NCBI GenBank assembly: GCA_029884165.1
Contig: JAOUIH010000020.1
Coordinates: forward strand, 1 to 50,626
Source: Gammaproteobacteria bacterium
Lineage (GTDB): Bacteria; Pseudomonadota; Gammaproteobacteria; Steroidobacterales; Woeseiaceae
DNA length: 50,626 nt
Direction: 5' to 3'
The notes under the pieces are model-generated. The model saw only the letters and a list, made by a program, of their open reading frames with translations, searched no databases and was not told the DNA's origin. Made by a program: the position numbers and the translations under genes. Positions 27,303 to 40,558 of this stretch are shown one piece after another (position 1 is the stretch's first letter; each line of letters opens with the position of its first letter).

Positions 27303-29318
27303 TCAGTCGGCGTACTTCGCGAACCAGGCAAGTATGTTGTCCACCTTCGCAATGAGCTGCGACGGCCGCCCGGCGATTCCGTGCGACGCGTCCGGGATGC
27401 GGACCATCGCGGTGTCCACCTTGCGCAGCTTCAGCGCCGCGTAATACTGCTCCGATTCGGGTATCGGCGTGCGATGGTCCTTCTCGCCGGTCAGCAGCAT
27501 GGTCGGCGTCGTGACATTGCCCACCAGCGACAGCGGCGAGCGCCGCCAGTACTCGTCCGGATCCTCCCAGGGCGCATTCGCGAACCAGTACTCCGGCATG
27601 AACGCGGAGATGTCGGTCGTCAGCGAGGTGCTGATCCAGTTGATGACCGGTTTGGCCACGACGGCGGCACGGAAACGGTCCGTCTTGCCGACGATCCAGG
27701 CGGTAAGCACGCCGCCGCCGGAGCCGCCGGTGACGTACAGCCGGTCCGCATCGACGTAGCCGGTCTCTATCGCGGCGTCCACGCCGGCCATCAGGTCGTC
27801 GTAGTCCTGCCCGGGGTAGTTGTGGTGAATCTCGTTCGCGAAGTCGTAGCCGTAGCTGGTCGAGCCGCGCGGGTTTGTATACAGGACGACGTACCCGGCC
27901 GCCGCCATCAGCTGGATCTCGGCCGTGAAGTGCGGGCCGTAGGCCGTGAACGGCCCGCCGTGGATCTCGAGAATCAGCGGATATTTCTTCGACGGGTCGA
28001 AATCGGGCGGCGTCACGAGCCAGCCCTCGATCTCGAGCTCGCCCGCCGACCTCCAGCGCAGGTTCTGTACGCGGCCGAGCGTCTTGTGGGCGAGCAGGTC
28101 GTCGTTCAGCGCCGTGAGCCGGCGCGGCCGCTCGCCGCGGCCGCCAGCGGCCACGTCGGCCGGCCGGTACTCGCTGCCTGCGGTGTAGGCGTAGGCCCCG
28201 TTCGCGGCCGCTGAGAAGCCGCCGCTGGTGTACGGTCGGCCGATGGATTGGCCGCCGACGTCGTTGGCGAAAGACTCGATAGCACCGCGAAGCGACAGCG
28301 TGGCCAGGTGCTTGCGCGCCAGGTCGTCGTACATGACATACAGGCGATTCGAGCTGCCCGCCCATTCGATCGCCTCGATCGAGCGGTCGAAATCGGCGGT
28401 CAGCGCACGCGGGTTAGCGCCGTCCGCGTCCATCAGGTAGACGCCGGCATTGTGGTAGCCCATCTTGCGATCGTCGAAACCCAGGTAGGCGATCGTTCGG
28501 CCGTCCGGGGAGTACGTCGGCGAGCGGTCGGGCCCGACGCGCTCGGTCAGCCGCGCCAGGCTCCCGTCGGCAACTGCGACCGTCCAGATGTCCGACTCGA
28601 CCGGCTGGTACTCGTAGTCGGGGCTGCGGTTCGCCGAGAACGCGATCCTGGAGCCGTCGGGCGACCAGGACAGGCTGCCGTCGTGATCGAAGTCGCCTTC
28701 CGTCAGCTGTCGCGGCGTGCCGCCGTCGGCCGGCACGACGAAGATGTGGTTATTGCCGGTCTCCAGGTAGCCGCGTCCGTCGGCGCGGTAGTACAGCCGG
28801 TCGATGACCTTGGCCGGCGCGGCCCATTCGGCACCCTCGGGTTTCGCGGGCGGCTTGGCGAGCGTCGTGCCCTCGGCCGGCACCAGCATCGAGAACGCGA
28901 TCATGCGGCCGTCGGGCGACCACGCGAGCCCGCGCGGCGGCTTCCGGAGATTGGTCAGCATCGCCGTCTGCCCGGTGTCGAGCCAGCGCACGTACAGCTG
29001 CGGCCCGCGGCCTTCGGCGGAGGACACGTAGGCGAGCCGGTCGCCGCCCGGCGACCAGCGCGGGCTCGTGTAATTGTCCTTGCCCGACAGCAGCGGCCGG
29101 TGATCGCTGCCGTCGGCATTGACTATCCAGATATTGGCGCGCGGCTGGTCGGTCATGATGTCCATCGACTGCCGGACATAGGCGACCCGCGATCCGTCGG
29201 GCGAGATCTGCGGGTCGGAGGCGACCTCGAACTCGAAGATATCGACGTTGCGGAGGACGTCTGTCTCCGCGGTCGCGGCCATTGTGGCGAGGAGGAGCAG
29301 GCTGGTCAGGTAGCGCAT
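27303..29318 (-). CDS. Secreted S9-family peptidase (dipeptidyl/acylaminoacyl peptidase type)
   Basis: The 671-residue protein has a signal peptide (about 1-18, MRYLTSLLLLATMAATA). It has a TolB/WD40-like propeller with repeated blades such as DPQISPDGSRVAYVRQ, SPRWSPGGDRLAYVS and SLSWSPDGSRIAFSAN, and a C-terminal hydrolase domain with nucleophile GGSGGG (Ser533), the acid in TGEKDHRTP and histidine in DASHGI. It is a second, clearly different S9 paralogue in the window. ATG 29318 is where the signal peptide begins. It probably processes peptides taken up through the outer membrane. Confidence 0.92.
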   Translation of the reverse strand: MRYLTSLLLLATMAATAETDVLRNVDIFEFEVASDPQISPDGSRVAYVRQSMDIMTDQPRANIWIVNADGSDHRPLLSGKDNYTSPRWSPGGDRLAYVSSAEGRGPQLYVRWLDTGQTAMLTNLRKPPRGLAWSPDGRMIAFSMLVPAEGTTLAKPPAKPEGAEWAAPAKVIDRLYYRADGRGYLETGNNHIFVVPADGGTPRQLTEGDFDHDGSLSWSPDGSRIAFSANRSPDYEYQPVESDIWTVAVADGSLARLTERVGPDRSPTYSPDGRTIAYLGFDDRKMGYHNAGVYLMDADGANPRALTADFDRSIEAIEWAGSSNRLYVMYDDLARKHLATLSLRGAIESFANDVGGQSIGRPYTSGGFSAAANGAYAYTAGSEYRPADVAAGGRGERPRRLTALNDDLLAHKTLGRVQNLRWRSAGELEIEGWLVTPPDFDPSKKYPLILEIHGGPFTAYGPHFTAEIQLMAAAGYVVLYTNPRGSTSYGYDFANEIHHNYPGQDYDDLMAGVDAAIETGYVDADRLYVTGGSGGGVLTAWIVGKTDRFRAAVVAKPVINWISTSLTTDISAFMPEYWFANAPWEDPDEYWRRSPLSLVGNVTTPTMLLTGEKDHRTPIPESEQYYAALKLRKVDTAMVRIPDASHGIAGRPSQLIAKVDNILAWFAKYAD

Positions 29319-29388
29319 GGCGGTGTCCCTGCTGGAATCGTCGCAGCAGGATCGCGGAGTGGCGGCCCGGCCGCAAGGGGCTCCGCGT

Positions 29389-30147
29389 CTATTCCCGGAT
29401 CCAGCGGGCCTGGTAGGTACGCGCGAGAGGGTCCAGCGGGCCGTCGTCGATGACCAGGTAGGGCGTGCCATAGGCCGGGCGCTGCCCTATCCGGGTCGTG
29501 ATGTCCAGCCCGCGTGCGCCGTCCGGACCCGCCTGCATGCCGTGGATGTAATTGCGCGCCAGCGACACGAGGTTGATGGCGCCTGGTCGCAACGCCTGGT
29601 CGACGGTCTGCTGCACGACGAAGCCCGCCGAGGTCTCGAAATCCGGCCGGTCGCGCCACTCGCCCGCCATCTCGTAGTTCTGGACCCGCGCGAAACCCGC
29701 GAGCCCCAGCGTCACGACGTTGCCATAGGTGTGTGCATGCGGGCGCACGCGCGCGCCGGGCTCGAGCCGCCAGTGGAGCACGGTGAAGGCCTCGCCGCCG
29801 GGGTTCACCCCGATTGCGACGCTGCCCGGGGCCTCACCCTGGTCGGATTCGTTCCAGCGGGCCGGCTCCGGCACCGACGAGAGCCGCCCGGCGAGCGCGC
29901 CGAGGCTGCCGAGGTAGCGGTCCTGGCCCGCCGCCGTTGCGTCCGCGACGAGCTCGCGTGCGAGCGGGTTGGCGAGCGCGAGGAACTCCCCGAAGCCGAG
30001 GCCCCCGCCATCGGCCGCCGCGCTCAGCCGCCACGGCAGCAGCGCGGCCAGCGCCGAACCGAGTACCAGCCGCCGGGTCACGAAATATCCCGGCTCGACT
30101 TCCACCTCGATGCCGGGCGGCTGCCCGGTCAATCCGTCGTTACCCAT
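29389..30147 (-). CDS. Exported cupin-fold protein with a Tat-like signal
   Basis: This 252-residue protein has a putative twin-arginine signal near the N-terminus (TRRLVLGSALAALLP) ending around LSAAADG, so export in folded form is likely. The centre holds a cupin-like motif, GARVRPHAHTYGNVVTLGLA, with paired histidines. A later region (YLVIDDGPLDPLARTYQARW) closes the protein. I cannot assign a reaction. The ATG at 30147 has GGGGGG upstream and sits just before the signal; the frame is open further upstream but without protein-like sequence. It is transcribed away from the ATP synthase operon. Confidence 0.65.
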   Translation of the reverse strand: MGNDGLTGQPPGIEVEVEPGYFVTRRLVLGSALAALLPWRLSAAADGGGLGFGEFLALANPLARELVADATAAGQDRYLGSLGALAGRLSSVPEPARWNESDQGEAPGSVAIGVNPGGEAFTVLHWRLEPGARVRPHAHTYGNVVTLGLAGFARVQNYEMAGEWRDRPDFETSAGFVVQQTVDQALRPGAINLVSLARNYIHGMQAGPDGARGLDITTRIGQRPAYGTPYLVIDDGPLDPLARTYQARWIRE

Positions 30148-30343
30148 GGCCGCCCCCCGGTGCGATGTGCTGTTCTGACCGCCGCCCGCACCCGCCGGTT
30201 CCCGCCGCCGGCGTTCGGCTCGCAGGCATGCCGATTCTGCACAGCCGGACGCCGCGGTGCCATTACCTCGCGGGTAGTTGATCGGCGCCGCGACGACCCC
30301 ATACTGATCCGTGAAAACAAAGGGATTTTGGCGGTTTTTCGTG
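30148..30343. other. Intergenic region between cupin gene and atp promoter
   Basis: This 196-bp stretch between the start of the minus-strand cupin gene and the atp promoter holds no gene I can support. It is GC-rich in its first two thirds and becomes more AT-rich after 30300. A minus-strand promoter for the cupin gene must lie here, but no convincing hexamer pair stands out. Confidence 0.5.
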
Positions 30344-30372
30344 TTGCCATGCAGCATGTCGGTATCTATAAT
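30344..30372 (+). promoter_or_regulatory. Strong sigma70 promoter of the ATP synthase operon
   Basis: TTGCCA (30344-30349) and the perfect -10 TATAAT (30367-30372) are separated by exactly 17 bp, the best promoter match I see in the window. Transcription would start near 30379, giving a leader of about 100 nt before atpI. Confidence 0.8.
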
Positions 30373-30415
30373 GCGCGGGCTTAGCACAGGCCAGCTTGGA
30401 CAGAATTCAATCACG

Positions 30416-30456
30416 ACGCCACCTGCCGCCGGTCACCCGATGGATGTGGCGTTTTT
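30416..30456 (+). terminator. Terminator-like hairpin in the atp operon leader
   Basis: ACGCCAC (30416-30422) pairs with GTGGCGT (30446-30452), and the stem runs directly into further T residues (30453-30456). The 23-nt loop can form a small inner stem. The structure lies between the promoter and the atpI ribosome site GGAGG (30463-30467), so it could attenuate the operon. It may equally be only a leader hairpin; function is inferred. Confidence 0.4.
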
Positions 30457-30478
30457 CGTGCCGGAGGCAAGCCGGAAA

Positions 30479-31755
<1,277 letters not shown>

Positions 31756-31776
31756 AGCAACTGACTTGATCCTTAA

Positions 31777-32058
<282 letters not shown>

Positions 32059-32076
32059 AGGAATCCGCGGCTAGGC

Positions 32077-32323
32077 ATCGCAGGAGCCCGCCCCGCGGGG
32101 GACAACGAAGCCAAACAGAACGGCAGATCATCGCAGGAGCCCGTCCCGACGGGCGGCAGCGAAGCCAAACAGAACGGCAGATCATCGCAGGAGCCCGTCC
32201 CGACGGGCGACAGCGAAGCCAAACAGAACGGCAGATCATCGTAGGAGCCCGTCCCGACGGGCGACAGCGAAGCCAAACAGAACGGCAAGTCATCGTAGGA
32301 GCCCGTCCCGACGGGCGACAGCG
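32077..32323 (+). repeat. REP-like tandem array 1, atpE-atpF junction (5 copies, 54-bp period)
   Basis: Five units start (AGGAG) at 32082, 32135, 32189, 32243 and 32297, so the periods are 53, 54, 54 and 54 bp. Each has AGGAG, the hairpin GCCCGTCCCGACGGGC and GACAGC, then a 26-nt link (in copies 2-5 of the GAAGCCAAACAGAACGGC type). Copy 1 is a diverged GCCCGCCCCGCGGGG form. All copies have the same orientation as the operon. The array fills nearly all of the 282-bp gap; only the atpF ribosome site remains after it. Confidence 0.92.
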
Positions 32324-32340
32324 ATGTTAGGAGGATCTAC

Positions 32341-32811
32341 TTGGACATCAACATGACTCTCATCGGCCAGACGATCGCGATGGTCGTGTTCGTCTGGTTC
32401 TGCATGAAGTTCATCTGGCCGCCGATCATGACGGCGATCGAGGAGCGTCAGACGCAGATCGCGGATGGCCTCGCGGCAGCCGAGCGCGGCCAGCAGGACC
32501 TCGAAAAAGCGAAGAGCGAAGCGGCGAAGATCGTCGACGAGGCCCGCAAGCAGGCGAGCGGAATCCTCGATCAGGCGCACGCCCGCGCAAACGAAATCGT
32601 TTCCGAGGGCAAGGCGGACGGCGTCAAGGAGCGGGATCGCCAGCTGATTGCCGCCAGGGCGGAAATCGAGCAGGAGGCCAACCGCGCCCGCGAGGAACTG
32701 CGCGGCCAGGTATCGGCGATTGCCATCGCGAGCGCGGAGAAGATCCTGCGCCGCGAGATCGACGGCAAGTCACACGAAGACATCCTGAACAAGCTTGCCG
32801 CTGAACTTTAG
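32341..32811 (+). CDS. atpF: ATP synthase Fo subunit b
   Basis: The 156-residue protein has one N-terminal membrane helix (about 4-24) and a long, charged coiled coil, the peripheral stalk of the enzyme. The start MDINMTLIGQTIAMVVFVWF aligns with E. coli AtpF (MNLNATILGQ), which fixes the TTG at 32341 as start; the strong AGGAGG ends six bases before it. An ATG four codons later is less likely. It comes directly after the five-copy repeat array. Confidence 0.95.
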   Translation: MDINMTLIGQTIAMVVFVWFCMKFIWPPIMTAIEERQTQIADGLAAAERGQQDLEKAKSEAAKIVDEARKQASGILDQAHARANEIVSEGKADGVKERDRQLIAARAEIEQEANRAREELRGQVSAIAIASAEKILRREIDGKSHEDILNKLAAEL

Positions 32812-32831
32812 GGCGGGAACCGGGCACTCTC

Positions 32832-33395
32832 ATGGCTGACAACAACACGATCGCCAGACCCTATGCCCAGGCGGCATTCGACCTCGCCCGCGAGGCCGGC
32901 GTCCTGGAGCAGTGGTCGGGCGCGCTCGCAGCCGCCGCAGACGTCATGGCAGACGGGACGGCCGCGGCCTTCCTGTCGACGCCGAAGCTGACCGACGCGG
33001 TGCGCCTGGAATTCATTACCGGCCTCTTCGCCGCGGCCGGCGGGAAGTCGTCGGTCTTCGAAGGCAGCGACAGGCGCGGCACGAATTTCCTGAAGTTGCT
33101 GCTCGAGTACGACCGGGTCGCCGTGCTGCCGGAGATCTCGACCCATTTCGACGCGCTCAAGGCGGAAGTGGAGAACACCGTGGACGTCCTCGTCACGTCG
33201 GCCTCCCCGCTGTCGGCTGCCCAGCAGCAGTCGATAACCGCGGCGCTGAAGGAGCGCCTCGGCCGTGAAGTGAAGCTCGAAACCAGTATAGATGAGAACC
33301 TCATCGGCGGCGCCGTCATTCGCGCCGGCGACGTCGTAATTGATGGATCACTGCGTTCGCGACTCGAAGCGTTGTCGAACGCGCTGGTCGCTTGA
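32832..33395 (+). CDS. atpH: ATP synthase F1 subunit delta
   Basis: The 187-residue protein links the peripheral stalk to the top of F1. It has the family features [16 protein letters not shown] at the N-terminus and [25 protein letters not shown] at the C-terminus. It follows atpF by 20 bp and precedes atpA by 13 bp, with no repeat elements at either junction. Length matches the family. Confidence 0.95.
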   Translation: MADNNTIARPYAQAAFDLAREAGVLEQWSGALAAAADVMADGTAAAFLSTPKLTDAVRLEFITGLFAAAGGKSSVFEGSDRRGTNFLKLLLEYDRVAVLPEISTHFDALKAEVENTVDVLVTSASPLSAAQQQSITAALKERLGREVKLETSIDENLIGGAVIRAGDVVIDGSLRSRLEALSNALVA

Positions 33396-33408
33396 AGAGG
33401 AAAATAAG

Positions 33409-34950
<1,542 letters not shown>

Positions 34951-34963
34951 TAAATACGCCAAG

Positions 34964-35158
34964 GCATCGTAGGAGCCCGTCCCGACGGGCGACAGCGGTG
35001 CCAGGCAGCAAGACCAAGCATCGTAGGAGCCCGTCCCGACGGGCGACAGCGGTGCCAGGCAGCAAGACCAGGCATCGTAGGAGCCCGTCCTGACGGGCGA
35101 CAGCGAAGCCGGGAAGCAAGATCAAGCATCACAGGAGCCCGTCCTGACGGGCGACAAC
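34964..35158 (+). repeat. REP-like tandem array 2, atpA-atpG junction (4 copies, 54-bp period)
   Basis: AGGAG starts recur at 34971, 35025, 35079 and 35133, exactly 54 bp apart. Hairpins are GCCCGTCCCGACGGGC in copies 1-2 and GCCCGTCCTGACGGGC in copies 3-4. The links (GGTGCCAGGCAGCAAGACC type) differ in sequence from array 1 but keep the length and the GCC...ATC framework. All copies are in operon orientation. After the array come about 20 bp with the atpG ribosome site AGGAAA. Confidence 0.92.
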
Positions 35159-35180
35159 AGACGACAGACAGGAAACAGAC

Positions 35181-36053
35181 TTGGCCGGCGAAAAAGAAAT
35201 CCGCTCAAAGATCCGCAGCGTGAAAAACATGCAGAAGATCACGAGCGCCATGGAAATGGTCGCGGCGAGCAAGATCCGCAAGGCGCAGCAGCAGATGGAG
35301 GCCTCGCGCCCCTATGCAGAGCGGATCCGGCGCGTCATCGGCCACCTCGGTGCGGCGAACCCGGATTACAAGCATCCGTACCTGGTCGAGCGCGAGGTCC
35401 GGCGGGTCGGCTATATCGTGATCTCGACGGATCGCGGCCTGTGCGGCGGCCTCAACGTGAACCTCTTCAAGAGGGTGATCGGCGAACTCGTGCACTGGCG
35501 CAAGGACAGCGTCGAAGTCGACCTTGTGCTCGTCGGTGCCAAGGCCGTGCAGTTCTTCCGGCGTCTCGGCGGCAACGTGGTGGGCACCGCGAGCCACCTG
35601 GGCGACCGGCCGAGCGTGAACGACCTGATCGGTTCGATCAAGATCATGCTCGACGCCTACGAGGAAGGAAAAATAGACCGCCTGTTTCTGGTTCACAACT
35701 TGTTCGTCAGTACGATGAGCCAGAAACCGGAAGTGAAGACGCTGCTCCCCGTCAGCGCGATCGATCTTGCCGGCGAGACGCTGCAGGCGCACTGGGACTA
35801 CATCTACGAACCCGACGCGGCGGACCTGCTCGACGACGTGCTCATGCGCTACATCGAGTCGCAGGTCTATCGCGGCGCGGTCGAGAACTTTGCGTGCGAA
35901 ATGGCGGCGAAGATGGTGGCAATGAAGTCCGCCACGGACAACGCGGGTGAAATGATCGACAAGCTGCAGCTCAAGTACAACAAGGCTCGGCAGGCGGCCA
36001 TCACCCAGGAAATTTCGGAAATCGTAGGCGGCGCAGCTGCCGTGTCAGGATAA
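35181..36053 (+). CDS. atpG: ATP synthase F1 subunit gamma
   Basis: The 290-residue central-shaft subunit starts [20 protein letters not shown], aligning with E. coli [20 protein letters not shown], so the TTG at 35181 is the start. AGGAAA ends five bases before it. The middle contains [15 protein letters not shown] and the C-terminus [16 protein letters not shown], both conserved in gamma. One copy per complex. It is the second gene in the operon that follows a repeat array and starts with TTG. Confidence 0.96.
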   Translation: MAGEKEIRSKIRSVKNMQKITSAMEMVAASKIRKAQQQMEASRPYAERIRRVIGHLGAANPDYKHPYLVEREVRRVGYIVISTDRGLCGGLNVNLFKRVIGELVHWRKDSVEVDLVLVGAKAVQFFRRLGGNVVGTASHLGDRPSVNDLIGSIKIMLDAYEEGKIDRLFLVHNLFVSTMSQKPEVKTLLPVSAIDLAGETLQAHWDYIYEPDAADLLDDVLMRYIESQVYRGAVENFACEMAAKMVAMKSATDNAGEMIDKLQLKYNKARQAAITQEISEIVGGAAAVSG

Positions 36054-37599
<1,546 letters not shown>

Positions 37600-38016
37600 A
37601 TGCCAAGCATCCACGTAGACATCGTTTCCGCCGAGGGTGAGATCTATTCGGGCGACGCCAGCATGGTGTTCGCCCCGGCGAAGATGGGCGAGGTAGGCAT
37701 CGCGCCGCGCCATGCACCCCTGCTGACGACGCTGAAACCGGGCGAAGTGCGCGTGGAAGACACGGATGGCAAGGAGCACTTCTTCTACATCACCGGCGGC
37801 ATGCTCGAGATCCAGCCGCACCTGGTCACCGTGCTGGCCGATACCGCGCTCAGGGGTGACCAGCTGGACGAGGCGGCGGCGCTGGCCGCGAAGCACCAGG
37901 CCGAGGAGGCGCTGAAGGGCGTTTCCGACGAGACCGATCTCGCGCGCGCCCAGGCCGAGCTTGCGGAAGCCGAGGCCCGCTACCGCGCGACGCAGAAGTT
38001 GAAGGGCAAGCGCTAG
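37600..38016 (+). CDS. atpC: ATP synthase F1 subunit epsilon
   Basis: The 138-residue protein has the N-terminal beta-sandwich of epsilon (IHVDIVSAEGEIYSGDASMV, GIAPRHAPLLTTLKPGEVRV, FFYITGGMLEIQPHLVTVLAD) and a C-terminal two-helix part (AKHQAEEAL onward) that inhibits ATP hydrolysis in the family. GGAAAGGA ends ten bases before the ATG and lies within repeat-derived sequence. It is the last gene of the operon; no clear intrinsic terminator follows. Confidence 0.96.
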   Translation: MPSIHVDIVSAEGEIYSGDASMVFAPAKMGEVGIAPRHAPLLTTLKPGEVRVEDTDGKEHFFYITGGMLEIQPHLVTVLADTALRGDQLDEAAALAAKHQAEEALKGVSDETDLARAQAELAEAEARYRATQKLKGKR

Positions 38017-38089
38017 CCGCGAACGCCTCGCAAACTATCGACACCGTCTTTTTCGATATACTCGGTCCGCATTCGAACCGAGAGGCGCC

Positions 38090-39187
38090 GTGGCCAGCAG
38101 CGACAAACCCAGCAGGCGGGGCAAGCACCGTGCACGCAGGTCGGTAAAGCCCGTCGGCGCTGCGCCGGGCACTCTGATCATCGACGCATCCTGGCCCGCG
38201 CCGCGAATCGACGTCATCGGCTACGGTCCGGACGAGAGTTGGACAGGCGCGGACCTGAAGGTCTCCGATCTCGCGGCGCTCAAGGGTAAGTGGCCCGTGC
38301 TCTGGGTCAACGTCAGCGGCCTCGGCGACGAGGCCGTCCTCAGGCAGATCGCCCGGGAGTTCGGCCTGCATCGGCTGGCACTCGAGGACGTCGTCACGGT
38401 GCACCAGCGCGCCAAGCTCGAGCCCTTCGGAAACCAGCTGTTCATGGTCGCCCGCATGATGGACGTGGCCGGGATGACGAGCGAGCAGCTCAGCCTGTTC
38501 CTGATCGACGGCGTGGTCCTGACCTTCCAGGAGCGCCTCGGCGACTGTTTCGACCGGATCCGCGAACGCATCAGCCACGGCCAGGGGATCGTCCGGTCGT
38601 CCGGCGCCGACTATCTCGCGTACGCGCTGCTCGACTCGACGATCGACTCCTACTTCCCGATCCTCGAGTCGATCGGCCTGCTGCTGTCCGATCTCGAGGA
38701 CGAGGTCCTGGAAAACCCCGAGAAATCCACCGCGGAGAAGATCCACGAAACGAAGCGCGAACTGATCGCGCTGCGCCGCAACATCTGGCCACATCGCGAG
38801 CTCCTGAGCGGGCTCGACCGGGAAGCTTCGGGCCTGCTGCAGCCCGAAACCCGGGTGCACATCCGTGACGTGTACGACCACACGATCCAGATCATCGACC
38901 TGGTCGAGTCCTACCGCGAAGTGAGCTCGGACCTGATGGGGCTGTACCTGTCGAGCGTCAGCAACCGGATGAACGAAGTAATGAAGGTGCTGACTATCTT
39001 CGCGACGATCTTCATGCCACTCGGCTTCATCGCCGGCGTATACGGTATGAATTTCGATCCGGGCGTGTCGCGCTGGAACATGCCCGAGCTCGGCTGGACA
39101 TTCGGTTATCCGTTCGCGCTCGGCCTGATGGCGGGCAGCGCCGGATTGCTGCTCTACGTACTCTGGCGCAAAGGCTGGCTGGGATAG
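38090..39187 (+). CDS. corA: CorA-family magnesium/cobalt transporter
   Basis: The 365-residue protein has the CorA layout: a large cytoplasmic funnel domain with long helices, then two C-terminal membrane helices. The signature YGMNF sits at the end of the first helix (TIFATIFMPLGFIAGVYGMN), and the second helix precedes a short basic tail. It conducts magnesium as a pentamer. The GTG at 38090 has AGAGG five bases upstream; a TATACT -10-like hexamer lies at 38057-38062. The basic N-terminus (KPSRRGKHRARR) is longer than in E. coli. It ends 10 bp from a convergent gene. Confidence 0.93.
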   Translation: MASSDKPSRRGKHRARRSVKPVGAAPGTLIIDASWPAPRIDVIGYGPDESWTGADLKVSDLAALKGKWPVLWVNVSGLGDEAVLRQIAREFGLHRLALEDVVTVHQRAKLEPFGNQLFMVARMMDVAGMTSEQLSLFLIDGVVLTFQERLGDCFDRIRERISHGQGIVRSSGADYLAYALLDSTIDSYFPILESIGLLLSDLEDEVLENPEKSTAEKIHETKRELIALRRNIWPHRELLSGLDREASGLLQPETRVHIRDVYDHTIQIIDLVESYREVSSDLMGLYLSSVSNRMNEVMKVLTIFATIFMPLGFIAGVYGMNFDPGVSRWNMPELGWTFGYPFALGLMAGSAGLLLYVLWRKGWLG

Positions 39188-39197
39188 CCGAGGCACG

Positions 39198-39497
39198 TCA
39201 CATCGTAACGTAGGTGATCGACTTCAGCTTGTCCTGGTCGAAGACCAGGTCGGCCGGCATCTGCCCCGCGGCCCGGTCGTAGCGCCAGATGTGGATCTCC
39301 GTCTTACCGACCAGGCGCCCGCCGGCGCGCACATCCTGTTCCTCGACGCGGGCCGACGACGGTTCGCCGCAGTAGCCGCGGACCTCCTCGATGCTCATGC
39401 CGAGCCGGACGATCTTGCTGCCGCAGCGCAGCGTCTCGTCCCCGTGGGCCGCGGCGGCAGCAAGGACCAGGGCCATCAACACAAGGGCTTTCTGCAT
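39198..39497 (-). CDS. DUF2845 secreted small protein
   Basis: The 99-residue protein has a signal peptide (about 1-19) and the DUF2845 pattern: LRCGSKIVRLGMSIEEVRGYCGEP with two conserved cysteines, then WRYDR and a C-terminal LVFDQDKLKSIT. It is a small periplasmic protein of unknown function; the fold resembles SmpA/BamE-like lipoprotein domains. It lies 18 bp downstream of the META lipoprotein gene on the same strand. Confidence 0.85.
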   Translation of the reverse strand: MQKALVLMALVLAAAAAHGDETLRCGSKIVRLGMSIEEVRGYCGEPSSARVEEQDVRAGGRLVGKTEIHIWRYDRAAGQMPADLVFDQDKLKSITYVTM

Positions 39498-39515
39498 ACG
39501 ATATTCTCCGCGAGA

Positions 39516-40421
39516 TCAGCGCTCGAACAGCATGGTTTTCGGCTCGTCGTCGGCGCCGTAGGTGAGCAGGAGGCGCCCCCCCACGAACGCAAAGTGCCGG
39601 CTCGACGCCAGCGCGTCGAAGTATGCGTCCTCGAGAGCCTGCGCATCCTCGCCGCAGTACATGCTGGTCGCGCCGATCTTCTCGACCGAGAAATCGGCAG
39701 GGCCCTTGCCCGGTACGACCTGCGTGAAATAGCGATTACAGGGTCCCTGGCCGGTGACCCGGTTGCCGTCGAAGCTCAGCGTGACCGAATGCTCGACCGC
39801 TGCGCCGCCCATGGCCATCGCGGCCAGCCGCCAGTCGACCCCGCCCAGGGTCGCGATCGACAGGCTGCCGGTGACGCTCGCATCCTCCTCCACGAGGCGG
39901 TGCTCCGCGAGCCGCCAGCTCCGCCGCGCCGTCTGCGTCGGGCAACAGGCCGAATCGTCGTCGTCGTGCTGGACGACGTCGACCAGGAGCCGCCCGTCCT
40001 CGATCCGGGCGTCCACGACCTGCACGCGGTCACCGAGCGGGGCGGTGGCGACATTAACCGGTCCGGAGTCGAACGCGGCCACGTAATTGAACGTGCCGCT
40101 GCCGCCGGAAGAGCTCCAGGCCAGGACGACGGCCTCGTCGTCTCCGTCGCCATCCAGGTCACCGTGTCGGACGAAGCCAGGCGCCAGGCCGGCCGAAGGC
40201 CTGGACGCGCCGCCCGCGACAAAGGGCTCGCCTTCCCAGCGGCCCTCCGCCAGCAGGACGGGCTCATCGAACAGCCCGCCTATCGCCGCGTTGGCAATGT
40301 CCTCGTAGCGCGGCGCCGCCGCGCGACCGGCCCCGGCGTCGCCGGTCGCGCCGCCGCCGCAGGCACCGAGCAGGAGTGAGGTCGCGAGCACGGCGGTGCG
40401 CCGCTTGGTCATCGGATTCAT
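39516..40421 (-). CDS. META-domain (HslJ-like) lipoprotein
   Basis: The 301-residue protein has a lipoprotein signal with lipobox LGAC (Cys21 counted from the first ATG) and a glycine-rich tether. The middle contains an FG-GAP-like calcium-binding stretch DLDGDGDDE. The C-terminal third is a META/HslJ domain (VTLSFDGNRVTGQGPCNRYF, then GATSMYCGEDAQALEDAYFDAL). META domains occur in heat-shock or novobiocin-resistance proteins and many surface lipoproteins. ATG 40412 three codons later may be the real start, since GGCGG sits upstream of it. It probably forms a two-gene unit with the DUF2845 gene. Confidence 0.82.
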   Translation of the reverse strand: MNPMTKRRTAVLATSLLLGACGGGATGDAGAGRAAAPRYEDIANAAIGGLFDEPVLLAEGRWEGEPFVAGGASRPSAGLAPGFVRHGDLDGDGDDEAVVLAWSSSGGSGTFNYVAAFDSGPVNVATAPLGDRVQVVDARIEDGRLLVDVVQHDDDDSACCPTQTARRSWRLAEHRLVEEDASVTGSLSIATLGGVDWRLAAMAMGGAAVEHSVTLSFDGNRVTGQGPCNRYFTQVVPGKGPADFSVEKIGATSMYCGEDAQALEDAYFDALASSRHFAFVGGRLLLTYGADDEPKTMLFER

Positions 40422-40558
40422 CCGCCGATTTTACGGTCGGGCGGCCCCCGGCGTAAGCGCGGCGTGACAATCCCTGCGCGGCCCGGGTTCGTGACCGATC
40501 CGGCTGTGGTAACGTTCTATCGTCTGCGGCACCCGGTGTGCCTGTCGTACGAGGACGC

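Noticed and set aside
32059..32244. Open frame continuing after the atpE TAA through the first three repeats to TAG at 32242, as if read-through could extend subunit c.
   Set aside because: Subunit c ends normally at 89 residues, the extension is hydrophilic repeat-encoded sequence, and no recoding signal is visible.
38017..38062. TATCGA...TCGATA inverted repeat after atpC as intrinsic terminator.
   Set aside because: The stem is short and AT-rich, the T run lies in the loop, and the right arm overlaps a possible -10 of corA.
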